Below, one piece after another: positions 9,092 through 18,013 of a DNA stretch of 64,000 nucleotides (positions are counted from its first letter, which is position 1; the number at the start of each line of letters is the position of its first letter). The notes beneath the pieces were generated by a model. That model made no database searches and was not told where the DNA came from. It saw only the letters and a program-made list of their open reading frames with translations. This DNA is from Cupriavidus pauculus. Lineage in GTDB: Bacteria; Pseudomonadota; Gammaproteobacteria; Burkholderiales; Burkholderiaceae. A program made the position numbers and the translations under genes. The stretch is taken from assembly GCF_008693385.1 (NCBI RefSeq), contig NZ_CP044065.1, positions 1,116,001 through 1,180,000 on the forward strand, in the 5' to 3' direction.

Positions 9092-9973
9092 CTATTTCGG
9101 GAAATGGGCGACGAGGAAATCGATCAGGCTGGATAGTTTGCGGGTCATCAGCCGGTCCGGCATATAGACGATATGCAGCGGCCGACCGGGCGAGCCGAAC
9201 GATTCCAGCAATGGTCTCAGGCGTCCTTCGCGGATATCGGCGTTCGCCAGATCGCGGGGCAGCATGGCAATGCCGAGTCCCTCGAGCGCGGCCGTTCGCA
9301 GGGCCGGCATATTGTTGGTGCTGAACCGGCCGCTTGTTGCGATGGCGGTGGATTCGCCGCTGCCGAACTTCCAATGCCATTGCGCGACGGTGTTATGGAA
9401 GGCCAGGCACGTATGTCTTCGCAGGTCGTCAAGGGATTCCGGCGCGCCATGCCGCTCGAGATAGGCGGGTGAAGCGCAGGCAACGAGCCGGGTCTTGCCC
9501 AGTTCGCGCGCGACGAGCCCGCTGTCGGGCAAATCACCGTAGCGGATGCCCGCATCGAATCCACCTTCGATCAGGTCCACGACCTCGTCGCTGAAGATCA
9601 GTTCGACCTCCACTTCCGGATAGGTCTCGATGTATTGCGCCATCAGCGGCACGAGCGTGTGGGCGCTCAGACTCACCACGGCGCTGATCCGGAGCAGGCC
9701 TTTGGGATTGGCCCGTTGTTCGCGCACGCTCGTCTCGGCGAGCTCGATCCGCGACAGGATATCGACGCATTGCTCGTAATAGGCTCGCCCGATGTCGGTC
9801 AGGCTCTGCTTGCGCGTGGTCCGGTGCAGCAGCTTGGCCCCGAGCCGCGATTCCAGTCCACGGATATGGTTGCTGACCATCGTGGTGGAAATGCCCAGTT
9901 GGTCCGCGGCCGTAGTGAAGCTCTCGCAGCCGACCACGCGGACAAATACCGTCATGCTGTTCATCAGATCCAT
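9092..9973 (-). CDS. LysR family transcriptional regulator (CrgA-like)
   Basis: LysR regulator of 293 residues. The HTH is at about residues 5-60 (ESFTTAADQLGISTTMVSNH), and the effector domain contains the DAGIRYGDLPDSGLVAREL stretch typical of the large CrgA/DmlR-type group. Start set at ATG 9973; a GTG at 10039 would add 22 atypical residues. It converges on the aldo-keto reductase, so its target is not evident from position; autoregulation and control of a distant gene are both possible. Confidence 0.9.
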   Translation of the reverse strand: MDLMNSMTVFVRVVGCESFTTAADQLGISTTMVSNHIRGLESRLGAKLLHRTTRKQSLTDIGRAYYEQCVDILSRIELAETSVREQRANPKGLLRISAVVSLSAHTLVPLMAQYIETYPEVEVELIFSDEVVDLIEGGFDAGIRYGDLPDSGLVARELGKTRLVACASPAYLERHGAPESLDDLRRHTCLAFHNTVAQWHWKFGSGESTAIATSGRFSTNNMPALRTAALEGLGIAMLPRDLANADIREGRLRPLLESFGSPGRPLHIVYMPDRLMTRKLSSLIDFLVAHFPK

Positions 9974-10048
9974 GGCGAAGGCTTGTGTTGAGTCCCATAA
10001 GTCGAATGTCCACGCGAATGATAATGGAAGCAGGTCCACGTCACGTCG

Positions 10049-10064
10049 CCGCGTTTTGACGCGG
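10049..10064. other. Short hairpin between LysR and the PAP2 lipoprotein genes
   Basis: CCGCGT-TTTG-ACGCGG is a perfect 6-bp stem with a 4-nt loop about 50 bp past the stop of the lipoprotein gene on the minus strand. No U-tract follows, so Rho-independent termination is not convincing. Confidence 0.25.
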
Positions 10065-10111
10065 GCCTGCGACCTTCTTGATGTCGTCCTCTGGACGTTC
10101 GTGCGAGGGCT

Positions 10112-12088
10112 TTAACCGTCGATACGGATCTGCACACCATTGGCGGTGTAGACGGGTGTTGCCTTGTAGCCATCGACCGCGACCGTGGTGAACTGGCCCT
10201 TGACGCTGCTACCGGTGATCACGGCGATGGTATCGCCGGCCCGTGGCTTGTAGCCGTCGGCAAACGCGACGTGCAGCGTGCCGCCGGCGATCGTGGTGAT
10301 GCCCGCCACGGTCATGCGGCCCTGGCCGTTGGGGCCGACGCGCAGTTCCAGCGTCGTGTTGGCCAGCATCGTGTACTTGCCGGCAATCGCCACGCTCTCT
10401 GGCGCGTCGATCACGACCGAGCCCGCGCCCAGGTAGACGTCGCCGGTACCGAAGGCTTTGGCCGACGCCGCCCCCAGCACGCCGCCCGCCACCTGCGTAC
10501 CGCCCGAATACGTGTTCGTGCCAGCAAGCTTCAGCGTACCGGTGCCGCTCAGCGTGAACCGTCCCGCGCCCGCGATATCGTTGCGCCAGATATCGCTCGC
10601 GTTGAAGCCGCCCTTGCTCGCATCCATCGAGACGGCCACATTGCCGTTGAAGGCGCCATACCCGTCGCCGGCGGCGAACAGGTTCAGGCGTCCCCAGCCT
10701 TCGGCATCGTCCATGACCGGATAGCCCGAAGCGACCTCGGTGGTCTTCAGGACCACGCGGCGCTGGTCGGCGCTGAGGTACGGGAAGCGGGTCTCCAGCA
10801 TGACCTCGGCACCCTTCGGCACGACCGGGTCCGCCGTCGTCGAGCCGATCTGCGGGAGCCCGAACGTCATGCGGCGCAGGAAGTTGGCCTTGCTGGCCGC
10901 GTAGTCGGCAAACCGGTCATTGCCGGCGTTGCCCGATTGCGCGAACGCGCGGAACGTCGCCGCTGTCGTGCCGGTGGCGGCCATCAGCGCGGTATGGGCC
11001 TGATTGTAGGCTGCCGCCTTGAGCGTGGCATTGGCTGGTGCATTGAGGTTGGCGGCCGCCGAGGCAATGCCGAGCATGCGGCCGCCGATGACGTCCATGG
11101 GGGAATGCATGCCCGCGAGGATGCGGTTCTCGCCGAGTTCCATGCCACGGCTGAGCATTTCCTGGAAGCGTTCGGGCACGAGGTAGGCCATCACCACGGC
11201 ATTGCGCAGGGCCTCGGCCGTGTGGCCGCTGATAAAGCCGCCATCGGTGGTGGGATCGGCGCTGATGGCCGGCACCAGCGTCGGTGCCACGATCACGCTG
11301 GTGCTCCAGCGATACGGCCGCGCGTACTTGTAGAAGCGCTTGGCCGGTTCGGTCGACGCGTTGTCGCCGACCTTGTTGACCATCGTGATGACGTCGCCGA
11401 ACGTGGTGTTGGTTGCGCCCGCCACGCCGCTATTGTTGCCGCCGTCGTCGTACTTGACCGTGGTGGCGTCGGCCGGAATGCTCGTGATCGTCGTGGTCTG
11501 ACGCGCGGCGGCACGCCATGCTTCGGTCAGCGGACCCATGCCGTCCGTCACGCTGTAGTTCTTGCCGCGGCGATCGTCAAAATAGGCGGCTTCCGCCTGC
11601 GCGGCGGTGCGCCGGGTGGTGGCGTCGATCACGTACTGGATGTTCGCGTTGTGCGCGACGGTATTGGTCACGGATCCGCCCGCGGTGCCGTCATTCGGCA
11701 GGCCGGTCCACGTGGACGCCGCGACGGCAGGGAACGATCCATTGGCCGCGGCCGGCGAGCCCGCATCGACCAGCCGCGTCAGCGGCTCCCAGACATCGAG
11801 AAAGCCCCGAACGAGCCGGACCCCGGCATTGGTGTCGACGGTCGCATAACGTGCATCGCCACGCTGATTGGTCGCGATCGTGTCGACGAGCGGTACCGCC
11901 GACGCCGCCACGGGCGCGCTATCCACGAAGCCGGCATCCGCGGGCGCGGGCGGCACCTGCAGCGGCGTGGTCGCGGGCGTCCCCGCATTGGTGCCGCTAT
12001 TGTCATCGCCGCCACCGCACGCGCCGAGCAGGAACATCGCGCTGGCCATCGCGCTGGCCATCGCAATGGCACGCATCTGGAAAGACAT
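10112..12088 (-). CDS. PAP2/haloperoxidase-type phosphatase lipoprotein with autotransporter-associated β-strand repeat
   Basis: Secreted lipoprotein of 658 residues. The signal peptide ends in the lipobox LLGAC with C24 as lipidation site, followed by a Gly/Asp/Pro-rich linker. The phosphatase core has all three acid-phosphatase/haloperoxidase motifs: K250-x6-R257-P258, S287-G288-H289 and R322-x5-H328-x3-D332. From about residue 500 a GTGTLKLAGTNTYSGGT stretch matches the autotransporter-associated β-strand repeat, followed by β-rich sequence, but no β-barrel translocator is present. A GAGGATC ribosome site precedes the ATG. Likely anchored at the outer membrane or periplasmic side. Substrate unknown; non-specific phosphatase is the simplest guess. 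Confidence 0.85.
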   Translation of the reverse strand: MSFQMRAIAMASAMASAMFLLGACGGGDDNSGTNAGTPATTPLQVPPAPADAGFVDSAPVAASAVPLVDTIATNQRGDARYATVDTNAGVRLVRGFLDVWEPLTRLVDAGSPAAANGSFPAVAASTWTGLPNDGTAGGSVTNTVAHNANIQYVIDATTRRTAAQAEAAYFDDRRGKNYSVTDGMGPLTEAWRAAARQTTTITSIPADATTVKYDDGGNNSGVAGATNTTFGDVITMVNKVGDNASTEPAKRFYKYARPYRWSTSVIVAPTLVPAISADPTTDGGFISGHTAEALRNAVVMAYLVPERFQEMLSRGMELGENRILAGMHSPMDVIGGRMLGIASAAANLNAPANATLKAAAYNQAHTALMAATGTTAATFRAFAQSGNAGNDRFADYAASKANFLRRMTFGLPQIGSTTADPVVPKGAEVMLETRFPYLSADQRRVVLKTTEVASGYPVMDDAEGWGRLNLFAAGDGYGAFNGNVAVSMDASKGGFNASDIWRNDIAGAGRFTLSGTGTLKLAGTNTYSGGTQVAGGVLGAASAKAFGTGDVYLGAGSVVIDAPESVAIAGKYTMLANTTLELRVGPNGQGRMTVAGITTIAGGTLHVAFADGYKPRAGDTIAVITGSSVKGQFTTVAVDGYKATPVYTANGVQIRIDG

Positions 12089-12265
12089 ATTCGATCCTCG
12101 AGAAAAGAACCGAATGTAGGGCGGCAGTGTTGCGTGCGCGTGAAAAGCGGCGATGGTCTGGCGGTTCGGAAAAGTCAGTGCATCTACCCCATGAAGGACA
12201 GGGCCGGCGCGAAGAAGAGGAGGGCGAACGTCCCCCAGTCGCCGCCGAACCGTCCCGTCCCGAAT

Positions 12266-13000
12266 TCATTCAGCCGCCCGCTCCAGGACATCGAGCGCCG
12301 CAGCGCAGGCCCCGCGTAGCTGTTCGCGCATCAGGTCCTGAACGTCCGCGGACTGCTGGACGATCGCGTCGCGAATGCGGAGGGACTGGTCGAACGAGGC
12401 GCGCATGCGGCCCCCGCGCACCATCGCGATGCGGCGTAGCCGCCTGACCGGTCCCATCAGGCTCCGATGGGTCTCCTGCAGCGTTCGGTTGTCCGCGATC
12501 GCCATGATGATGGTGTAGAAACGGTCGAGCGCGTCGACGTAGCTTGTCGCATCGCCCGCATCCACCGCCACGCGCATGGCGGTCAGGACATCGTCGAGCT
12601 GGGCCGCGCCCAGCGGCGTGATGCGCGCAGCGGCTTCCTGTACCGCCAGGCATTCCAGCGCCGCCCGTACTGTATAGATCTCCTCCACATCCCGGCGCGT
12701 GACGGTTCGCACATGCGCGCCCACGCGCGCCAGGATCGTCACGAGGCCTTCGCGCTCCAGCTGGACGAACGCTTCCCGCATGGGCGTGCGGCTCACATTG
12801 AGTTGTTTGGCGATCTGGACCTCCGACAGCCGGCTGCCCGGCGGCAGGACCCCCTCGACGATTGCCTCGCGCAACGCAGGCACGACCAGCGCTTCACTCA
12901 ACGAGTCGCTGAACCCCGCCGGCGTCCGCAGACGCTCGTGATACTTGCTCGCAATGGCTTCCAGCGTCAGCGCCTTCCCTTCGGTTCTCGATGCGGACAT
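12266..13000 (-). CDS. GntR family transcriptional regulator (FCD-type)
   Basis: Regulator of 244 residues. The N-terminal GntR winged helix is at about residues 40-105 (LSEVQIAKQLNVSRTPMREA), and the all-helical FCD-type ligand domain covers about residues 112-235 (YTVRAALECLAVQEAAARI). GGGAGAAG precedes the ATG at 13000; reading further upstream would run through the operator. It is divergent from the crotonase/aldehyde dehydrogenase genes with a perfect palindrome in the 76-bp gap, so it very probably represses them and itself until a pathway metabolite binds. The effector is unknown. Confidence 0.92.
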   Translation of the reverse strand: MSASRTEGKALTLEAIASKYHERLRTPAGFSDSLSEALVVPALREAIVEGVLPPGSRLSEVQIAKQLNVSRTPMREAFVQLEREGLVTILARVGAHVRTVTRRDVEEIYTVRAALECLAVQEAAARITPLGAAQLDDVLTAMRVAVDAGDATSYVDALDRFYTIIMAIADNRTLQETHRSLMGPVRRLRRIAMVRGGRMRASFDQSLRIRDAIVQQSADVQDLMREQLRGACAAALDVLERAAE

Positions 13001-13021
13001 TGACTTCTCCCGAGTCTGTGC

Positions 13022-13041
13022 ATACCCTGTATACAGGGTAT
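13022..13041. promoter_or_regulatory. Perfect 20-bp palindrome, likely GntR operator
   Basis: ATACCCTGTATACAGGGTAT reads identically on both strands. The central TGTATACA core is the kind bound by FCD-type GntR proteins. A second GTATAC half-motif follows at 13047-13052. It lies between the divergent GntR and crotonase genes, 35 bp from the crotonase ATG. Confidence 0.75.
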
Positions 13042-13076
13042 CCGAAGTATACACCATCGCGTCTTTGGGAGCCAAT

Positions 13077-13814
13077 ATGGCACCAGCATCGTATTCACCG
13101 CCCGTGCTGATCGAGCGCGCCGGCGGCGTCCTGACCTTCGTCCTCAATCGTCCAGAGGCGGGAAACGAAGTGACGGGGCCCATGTTCGAGGCGATGGTGG
13201 CCGCGTTGCGCGCGGAAGTCGAACGACCGACCGCGCGTGTGTTGCGCCTCCGCGCGGCAGGCGACGTCTTCTGTGCCGGGCGCGAGCGAGCAGGGCGCGA
13301 CGCGGAGACGCTGCACGCCGAAGTCAGCCGCCTGATCGAACTGAAACGCCTGCTGCGCTCCACCTCGCTCATCTCCGTCGCGCAGGTCCAGGGCGACGCG
13401 CTGGGATTCGGGTTCGGCATCGCGATTCTCTGCGACTTCACGCTGGTGTCGTCGCGCGCGTCCCTCGGCTTTCCCGAAATGCGCAAAGGCCTGCCGCCGG
13501 CCGCCATCATGGCCTACCTCGGCAACTACGGCCGCCCCAAGCAACTGTTTCCCATGCTGCTGTTCGGCGACGCCATGACGCCCGCCGACGCGCTGCAGGC
13601 GGGCCTGATCACGCAGATCGTGGCGCCGGCACGCCTGCAGGCAGAGACCGACGCGCTGATCGCGCGCGTGGTCGGCATCGACGACGCCGGTGCACGCCAG
13701 TGCAAGGCATTTTTCCAGGCCGCGCAAGAAGGCTCGGTCGAGCAGAACTTCCGTTGTGCGACGGAACTGCTTACCGCGACGAGCCTCCGCATCATGCAGC
13801 GTGCCGGTCATTGA
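13077..13814 (+). CDS. Crotonase (enoyl-CoA hydratase/isomerase) family protein
   Basis: CoA-ester-acting enzyme of 245 residues. The oxyanion-hole segments FCAGRE (65-70) and GDALGFGFG (106-114) are present. Of the two catalytic glutamates of classical hydratases, the first is replaced (G114 in GFGFGIAILCD, where GGGCELAMMCD is usual) and the second is kept (E134 in GFPEMRKG). This favours an isomerase, hydrolase or hydratase-lyase over plain hydratase chemistry. The start has GGGAG in front. The aldehyde dehydrogenase follows 11 bp downstream, so an aldehyde-releasing lyase step is an attractive inference. Confidence 0.85.
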   Translation: MAPASYSPPVLIERAGGVLTFVLNRPEAGNEVTGPMFEAMVAALRAEVERPTARVLRLRAAGDVFCAGRERAGRDAETLHAEVSRLIELKRLLRSTSLISVAQVQGDALGFGFGIAILCDFTLVSSRASLGFPEMRKGLPPAAIMAYLGNYGRPKQLFPMLLFGDAMTPADALQAGLITQIVAPARLQAETDALIARVVGIDDAGARQCKAFFQAAQEGSVEQNFRCATELLTATSLRIMQRAGH

Positions 13815-13825
13815 AGGATATTTCC

Positions 13826-15337
13826 ATGGACTCCGATACACCACTGCGCCACGAGGCGCTGCTCTTCATCGATGGCGAGTGGGGGCAGGCCCCCGACGGA
13901 CGTACGCTGGAAATCGTCGACCCGGCCACGGGCGATGCCATCGGCACGCTCGCCGTGGCATCTGCACACGATGTGGACCGCGCGGTCCGCGCGGGGCATG
14001 CGGCGTTCGAGAGCGGGGTGTGGCGCGATATGCCGGTTCCGCAGCGGGCGCGCGTGCTCGATCGCTTCGCGGACCTGTTCGAGGCAGACCTCGAACACCT
14101 GTACCGACTCGAAACGCTCAACAACGGCAGGCCGATCAACGAAACGCGCGCGCAGATCGCGCGCCTGCCGCAGTTCTACCGGTATTTCGCCGCGCTCGCG
14201 CTCACGCGCCGCAGCGACGTCATTCCGGTGGAAAGTCCATATTTCTGCTACACAGAGCGCGTACCGCTCGGCGTGGTCGCCCTGATGACATCGTTCAACC
14301 ACCCGCTGATGATCCTGTCCAAGAGTCTCGCGCCCGCGCTGGCCACGGGCAACAGCGTGGTGATCAAGGCGTCCGAGCAGACGCCGCTCACCACCGTGCG
14401 GCTCGTGCGTCTGTTGAGCGAGGCTGGCGTGCCGGACGGTGTGGTGAACGTGGTGAACGGTGTCGGCAGTGAAACCGGCGCGGCGCTGGCCAGCCATCCG
14501 CTGGTGCGAAAAATCGTCTTTACAGGCGGCACGGAAGTCGGGCGCGCCATCGGCGAAGCGGCGGCGCGCAACTTCGCCATGACGACGCTCGAGCTGGGCG
14601 GCAAGGGTGCCGCTATCGTGTTCGACGACTTCGATCTCTCGCGCGCGGTCAACGGTGCGGCGTTCGCCGCCTTTATCGGCGCCGGACAGACCTGCGTCTG
14701 CGGCGCGCGCATTCTCGTGCAGCGATCGATCTACCGCGCATTTCTCGAGCGCTTTCAGGCAAAAGTGGCCGCCATTCGTATCGGCGACCCTTCGGATGCC
14801 CGGACACAGCTCGGCCCGGTGATATCCGAACGGTCACGCCGGCGCATCCTTGCGATGCTCGAGCGCGCGGAAGCCGACGGCGCGAAGGTGCTGACGGGCG
14901 GCCGCGCACCGGCCGCTTTCGCGCGAGGCTTCTATCTTGAACCGACGGTTCTCTACGACGCCGACCCCCGATCCGAGATTTGCCAGGAAGAGGTATTCGG
15001 GCCCGTGACCGTGGTCATGCCGTTCGAGGACGAGGCCGACGCACTGCGCATCGCCAATGGCACGCGGTTCGGACTCGCGGCATCGGTGTGGACGCAGGAC
15101 GTCGCGCGCGCGCATCGTATCGCGGGCAAGCTCGAGTTCGGCCTGGTGTGGATCAACGACCATCACCGGCTCGACGCGGCCTCGCCGTGGGGCGGTTTCA
15201 AGCAGAGCGGCGTGGGTCGCGAGACGGGCGTCGAGTCGTTCGACCAGTTCAGCGAGCCGCGCGCGGTCACGATCAATACCTCCGGGAAGACGCCGGACTG
15301 GTATGCCGAGGATGGCGAACCGAAGCGTCTGAACTGA
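13826..15337 (+). CDS. NAD(P)-dependent aldehyde dehydrogenase
   Basis: Soluble aldehyde dehydrogenase of 503 residues, typical length. Catalytic residues are all visible: N158 (SFNHP), K181 (VVIKAS), general base E256 (LELGGKG) and nucleophile C290 (GQTCVCGAR). C-terminal GGFKQSGVGRE closes the active site. It oxidises an aldehyde to the acid; the length of the chain or ring is not evident. Translation probably couples to the crotonase gene 11 bp upstream, under the GntR operator. Relatives include vanillin/benzaldehyde and betaine-aldehyde dehydrogenases, so the substrate class is open. Confidence 0.92.
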   Translation: MDSDTPLRHEALLFIDGEWGQAPDGRTLEIVDPATGDAIGTLAVASAHDVDRAVRAGHAAFESGVWRDMPVPQRARVLDRFADLFEADLEHLYRLETLNNGRPINETRAQIARLPQFYRYFAALALTRRSDVIPVESPYFCYTERVPLGVVALMTSFNHPLMILSKSLAPALATGNSVVIKASEQTPLTTVRLVRLLSEAGVPDGVVNVVNGVGSETGAALASHPLVRKIVFTGGTEVGRAIGEAAARNFAMTTLELGGKGAAIVFDDFDLSRAVNGAAFAAFIGAGQTCVCGARILVQRSIYRAFLERFQAKVAAIRIGDPSDARTQLGPVISERSRRRILAMLERAEADGAKVLTGGRAPAAFARGFYLEPTVLYDADPRSEICQEEVFGPVTVVMPFEDEADALRIANGTRFGLAASVWTQDVARAHRIAGKLEFGLVWINDHHRLDAASPWGGFKQSGVGRETGVESFDQFSEPRAVTINTSGKTPDWYAEDGEPKRLN

Positions 15338-15353
15338 CCGGACGGCGACGGAT

Positions 15354-16874
15354 ATGTTACCGCTGGACGCAACCCCGGAGGAACGCCGCCAGGCAAGCAC
15401 GGCATGCCGGCGGCCCGCGCGCGGCGGCGCGTCGCTCGCGCTGGCCCGGTTTTTGGCGATGTCTCTGGCCCTGTTACTCGGCGCGTGCGCCGTTGGCCCG
15501 GACTATCGCAGGCCCGCGGTGGAAATCCCGCAGGGCTTCAAGGAAGGCGTCAGCTGGCAGCGCGCGCGCGCGAATCCGGAGGCGTCGATATCGAGTACGT
15601 GGTGGCGCCAGTATCGGGACAAGACGCTCGATGGACTCGTCGAGCGCGCGCTGGATGCCAACCAGTCCATCGCGGCCGCCGAGGCCGCGTATCGCGTGGC
15701 ATTGGCGACCGTGCAGGTGAACACCGCCGCGCTGTTTCCAATCGTGACGGCGGGCGCTTCCGGCACGCGCACGGGCATCGGTACGGGCGTGACCCAGGCC
15801 GGCGCGGGAACCTCGTCGATCGGCAGGACGGCAAGCACCGGCGTCTTCAATAGCTTGAGCGCGAGCGCCGCGGTCTCGTGGGAACTCGATCTGTGGGGCG
15901 CGATCCGGCGCCAGATCGAATCGGCCAAGGCCAGCGCGCAGGCCAGCGATGCCGAGCGTGCCGGTGCGCGGCTGTCGATCGCAGCCAGCGTCGTGATCGA
16001 CTATCTGGCTCTTCGGCAGGCCGACTACGACATCCATTCGCTGGAGCGGCAGCAGGATATCGACCGCGGCCTGCTCGAGATCACACAGGCATCCTTCCGC
16101 GAGGGCGCGTCATCGAGCAATGACGTGCTGGTCGCGCAGGACGTGCTCGATGCGGTGGTCGAGAACCTGCAGGCGGCAAGGATCGCGCGCGAACAGGACG
16201 AGCATGCCATCGCCGTGCTGACGGGCGTACCGCCGGCCGCATTGTCGATCGCACCGGACACCGCATATGCGTTCCGCGCCCCCGATGTGCCGCTGGAACT
16301 GCCCTCGCAGTTGCTGGAGCGGCGGTACGACGTGGTCAACGCCGAACGCCTGGCCGCCGCGGCCAATGCAAAGATCGGCGCGGCGATCGCGGCATTTTTT
16401 CCGACGCTGACGCTGTCCGCGCAGGGCGGCTTCCAGAGCAATACGTTCGCGCGGCTGTTCTCGCTGCCGAGCCGCTTCTGGACACTCGGTCCCGATGTCG
16501 CGGCCACGATCTTCGATGCGGGAGAGCGCAGTGCCGAGGTGAGCGTGGCGCGCGCGAGCTACGACCAGCAGGTGGCCACGTATCGCAACACGGTGCTGAC
16601 CGCCTTCCAGAGCGTCGAAGACAGCCTGTCGTCGCTGAACCATCTTCGCGCGCAGGCGGCATCCTCGGCGGACATCCTGGCGCGCAACCGCCAGTTATTC
16701 GCCAGCGTGCAGGCGCAGCGCCGCATCGGCACCGCGAGTGTCGAGGATCTGCTCGATCAGCAGCTCGTGCTGGTCGAGGCGGAACAGAGCCTGCGCGATA
16801 CCCAGTCCGCGCTCGCGCAGAGCGACGTCACCCTTATCAAGAACCTCGGCGGCGGTTGGGAGGCCTTGCCATGA
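15354..16874 (+). CDS. RND efflux outer membrane factor lipoprotein (NodT/OprM-like)
   Basis: Outer-membrane channel of a tripartite efflux pump, about 506 residues. The lipobox LLLGACAVGPDY gives a lipidated cysteine; an unusually Arg-rich 35-residue stretch precedes the hydrophobic signal, so a start at the internal Met (15459) is possible. Two OEP-type repeats with long helices fill the rest (TWWRQYRDKTLDGLVERAL; RRYDVVNAERLAAA). The stop overlaps the adaptor start as ATGA. Here the channel gene comes first, whereas adaptor-pump-channel is the more usual order. Only 16 bp separate it from the aldehyde dehydrogenase. Confidence 0.9.
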   Translation: MLPLDATPEERRQASTACRRPARGGASLALARFLAMSLALLLGACAVGPDYRRPAVEIPQGFKEGVSWQRARANPEASISSTWWRQYRDKTLDGLVERALDANQSIAAAEAAYRVALATVQVNTAALFPIVTAGASGTRTGIGTGVTQAGAGTSSIGRTASTGVFNSLSASAAVSWELDLWGAIRRQIESAKASAQASDAERAGARLSIAASVVIDYLALRQADYDIHSLERQQDIDRGLLEITQASFREGASSSNDVLVAQDVLDAVVENLQAARIAREQDEHAIAVLTGVPPAALSIAPDTAYAFRAPDVPLELPSQLLERRYDVVNAERLAAAANAKIGAAIAAFFPTLTLSAQGGFQSNTFARLFSLPSRFWTLGPDVAATIFDAGERSAEVSVARASYDQQVATYRNTVLTAFQSVEDSLSSLNHLRAQAASSADILARNRQLFASVQAQRRIGTASVEDLLDQQLVLVEAEQSLRDTQSALAQSDVTLIKNLGGGWEALP

Positions 16875-18004
16875 AGTCCTCTCCATGTCGGGCGCTTGTT
16901 TCCATTCTTGCCGCCGCCACGCTTGCCGCCTGTTCCCATGGCGCGCCCCCGGCGCCGCCGCCTCCGGCGGTGGACGTCCTGACCGCGCACGCGCAAAGCA
17001 TCCCGCTGACCCGTCAGTTCGTCGGCCGGCTGTCCCCGCTCTACAGCGCCAACGTCACGGCGCGCGTCTCGGGCGTGCTGGACAAGCGCGTCTATGCCGA
17101 GGGCACGGCAGTGCGGGAAGGGCAGGTGCTCTTCGAGATCGACCCGTCGTTCTACAGGACGCAGCTCGACAGCGCCGTGGCGCAACTCGCGCAGGACCAG
17201 GCGACCTATGTCGACGATCGCGTCACCGCCGAGCGAAACCGGGCATTGCTGCCGGTGGGATCGGTATCGCAGCAGACCGTCGATAACTCGGACGCGGCCG
17301 AGCGCAGTGCCGCCGCGCGCGTCCAGGCGGATCGCGCCTCAGTGGAGAGCGCGCGCATCAGTCTGGGCTACACGCGCGTGACATCGCCGATTGCCGGCAT
17401 CGCCGGGCAGCAGCTGGTGACGGCGGGCGCGGTCGTCGGCAACGGCACCAACGATGCCGGTACGGCGGGCACGTTACTGACGACCGTCCAGCAGATCGAC
17501 TCGGTCTATGTGAACTTCACCATGAGTTCCGCCGACCTGACGTCGCTGCGCCAGTCCGCGGACCATGGCGGGGTCGATCTGGCCAGCCAGAACGCGACGA
17601 CGGTGCAGGTGAGCCTGCCCAACGGTGCGCCCTACGACCACACCGGTACGCTCGACTTCTCGGACGTCGCCGTGAACGCGACCACGGGCGCGGTCAACCT
17701 GCGGGCGCTGGTCTCCAATCCGCGGCACCTGCTGCTGCCGGGGATGTACGTCACGCTCACGGCGGACTTCGGCCGCCGGAACGGTGTCTTCCTGGTTCCC
17801 CAGCCCGCGCTGCTGCGCGATACCCGCGGCGCCTACGTGCTGGCGGTGGGCGCCGATAACAACGCCGTGCGCAAGGATGTCGAGACCGACGGCAGTCAGG
17901 GTACCGACTGGATCGTCACCCAAGGCCTCGCTCAGGGCGATCGGGTCATCGTCACAGGCCTGCAGGCCGTACGCGAAGGCGGCCCGGTCTCGGTGCGCAA
18001 GTAG
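16871..18004 (+). CDS. RND efflux periplasmic adaptor (membrane fusion protein)
   Basis: HlyD/AcrA-type adaptor of 377 residues linking pump and channel. The signal peptide has a lipobox (LAACSHG), then a Pro-rich spacer, the barrel-sandwich hybrid (VTARVSGVLDKRVYAEGT), an α-hairpin with heptad-like alternation (about 100-165) and β-barrel/membrane-proximal domains (RALVSNPRHLLLPGMYV). The start overlaps the channel stop by 4 bp and is preferred over a TTG at 16856. It is encoded 9 bp before the pump, so translational coupling is likely. Confidence 0.93.
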   Translation: MKSSPCRALVSILAAATLAACSHGAPPAPPPPAVDVLTAHAQSIPLTRQFVGRLSPLYSANVTARVSGVLDKRVYAEGTAVREGQVLFEIDPSFYRTQLDSAVAQLAQDQATYVDDRVTAERNRALLPVGSVSQQTVDNSDAAERSAAARVQADRASVESARISLGYTRVTSPIAGIAGQQLVTAGAVVGNGTNDAGTAGTLLTTVQQIDSVYVNFTMSSADLTSLRQSADHGGVDLASQNATTVQVSLPNGAPYDHTGTLDFSDVAVNATTGAVNLRALVSNPRHLLLPGMYVTLTADFGRRNGVFLVPQPALLRDTRGAYVLAVGADNNAVRKDVETDGSQGTDWIVTQGLAQGDRVIVTGLQAVREGGPVSVRK

Positions 18005-18013
18005 GAGGTATGC

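Noticed and set aside
10049..10064. Rho-independent terminator for the PAP2 lipoprotein gene
   Set aside because: A good small stem but no following U-tract; kept only as a hairpin.
10271..12319. Plus-strand frame of 682 codons over the PAP2 lipoprotein gene
   Set aside because: His/Arg-rich, no domain, fully antisense to a gene with signal peptide and catalytic motifs.
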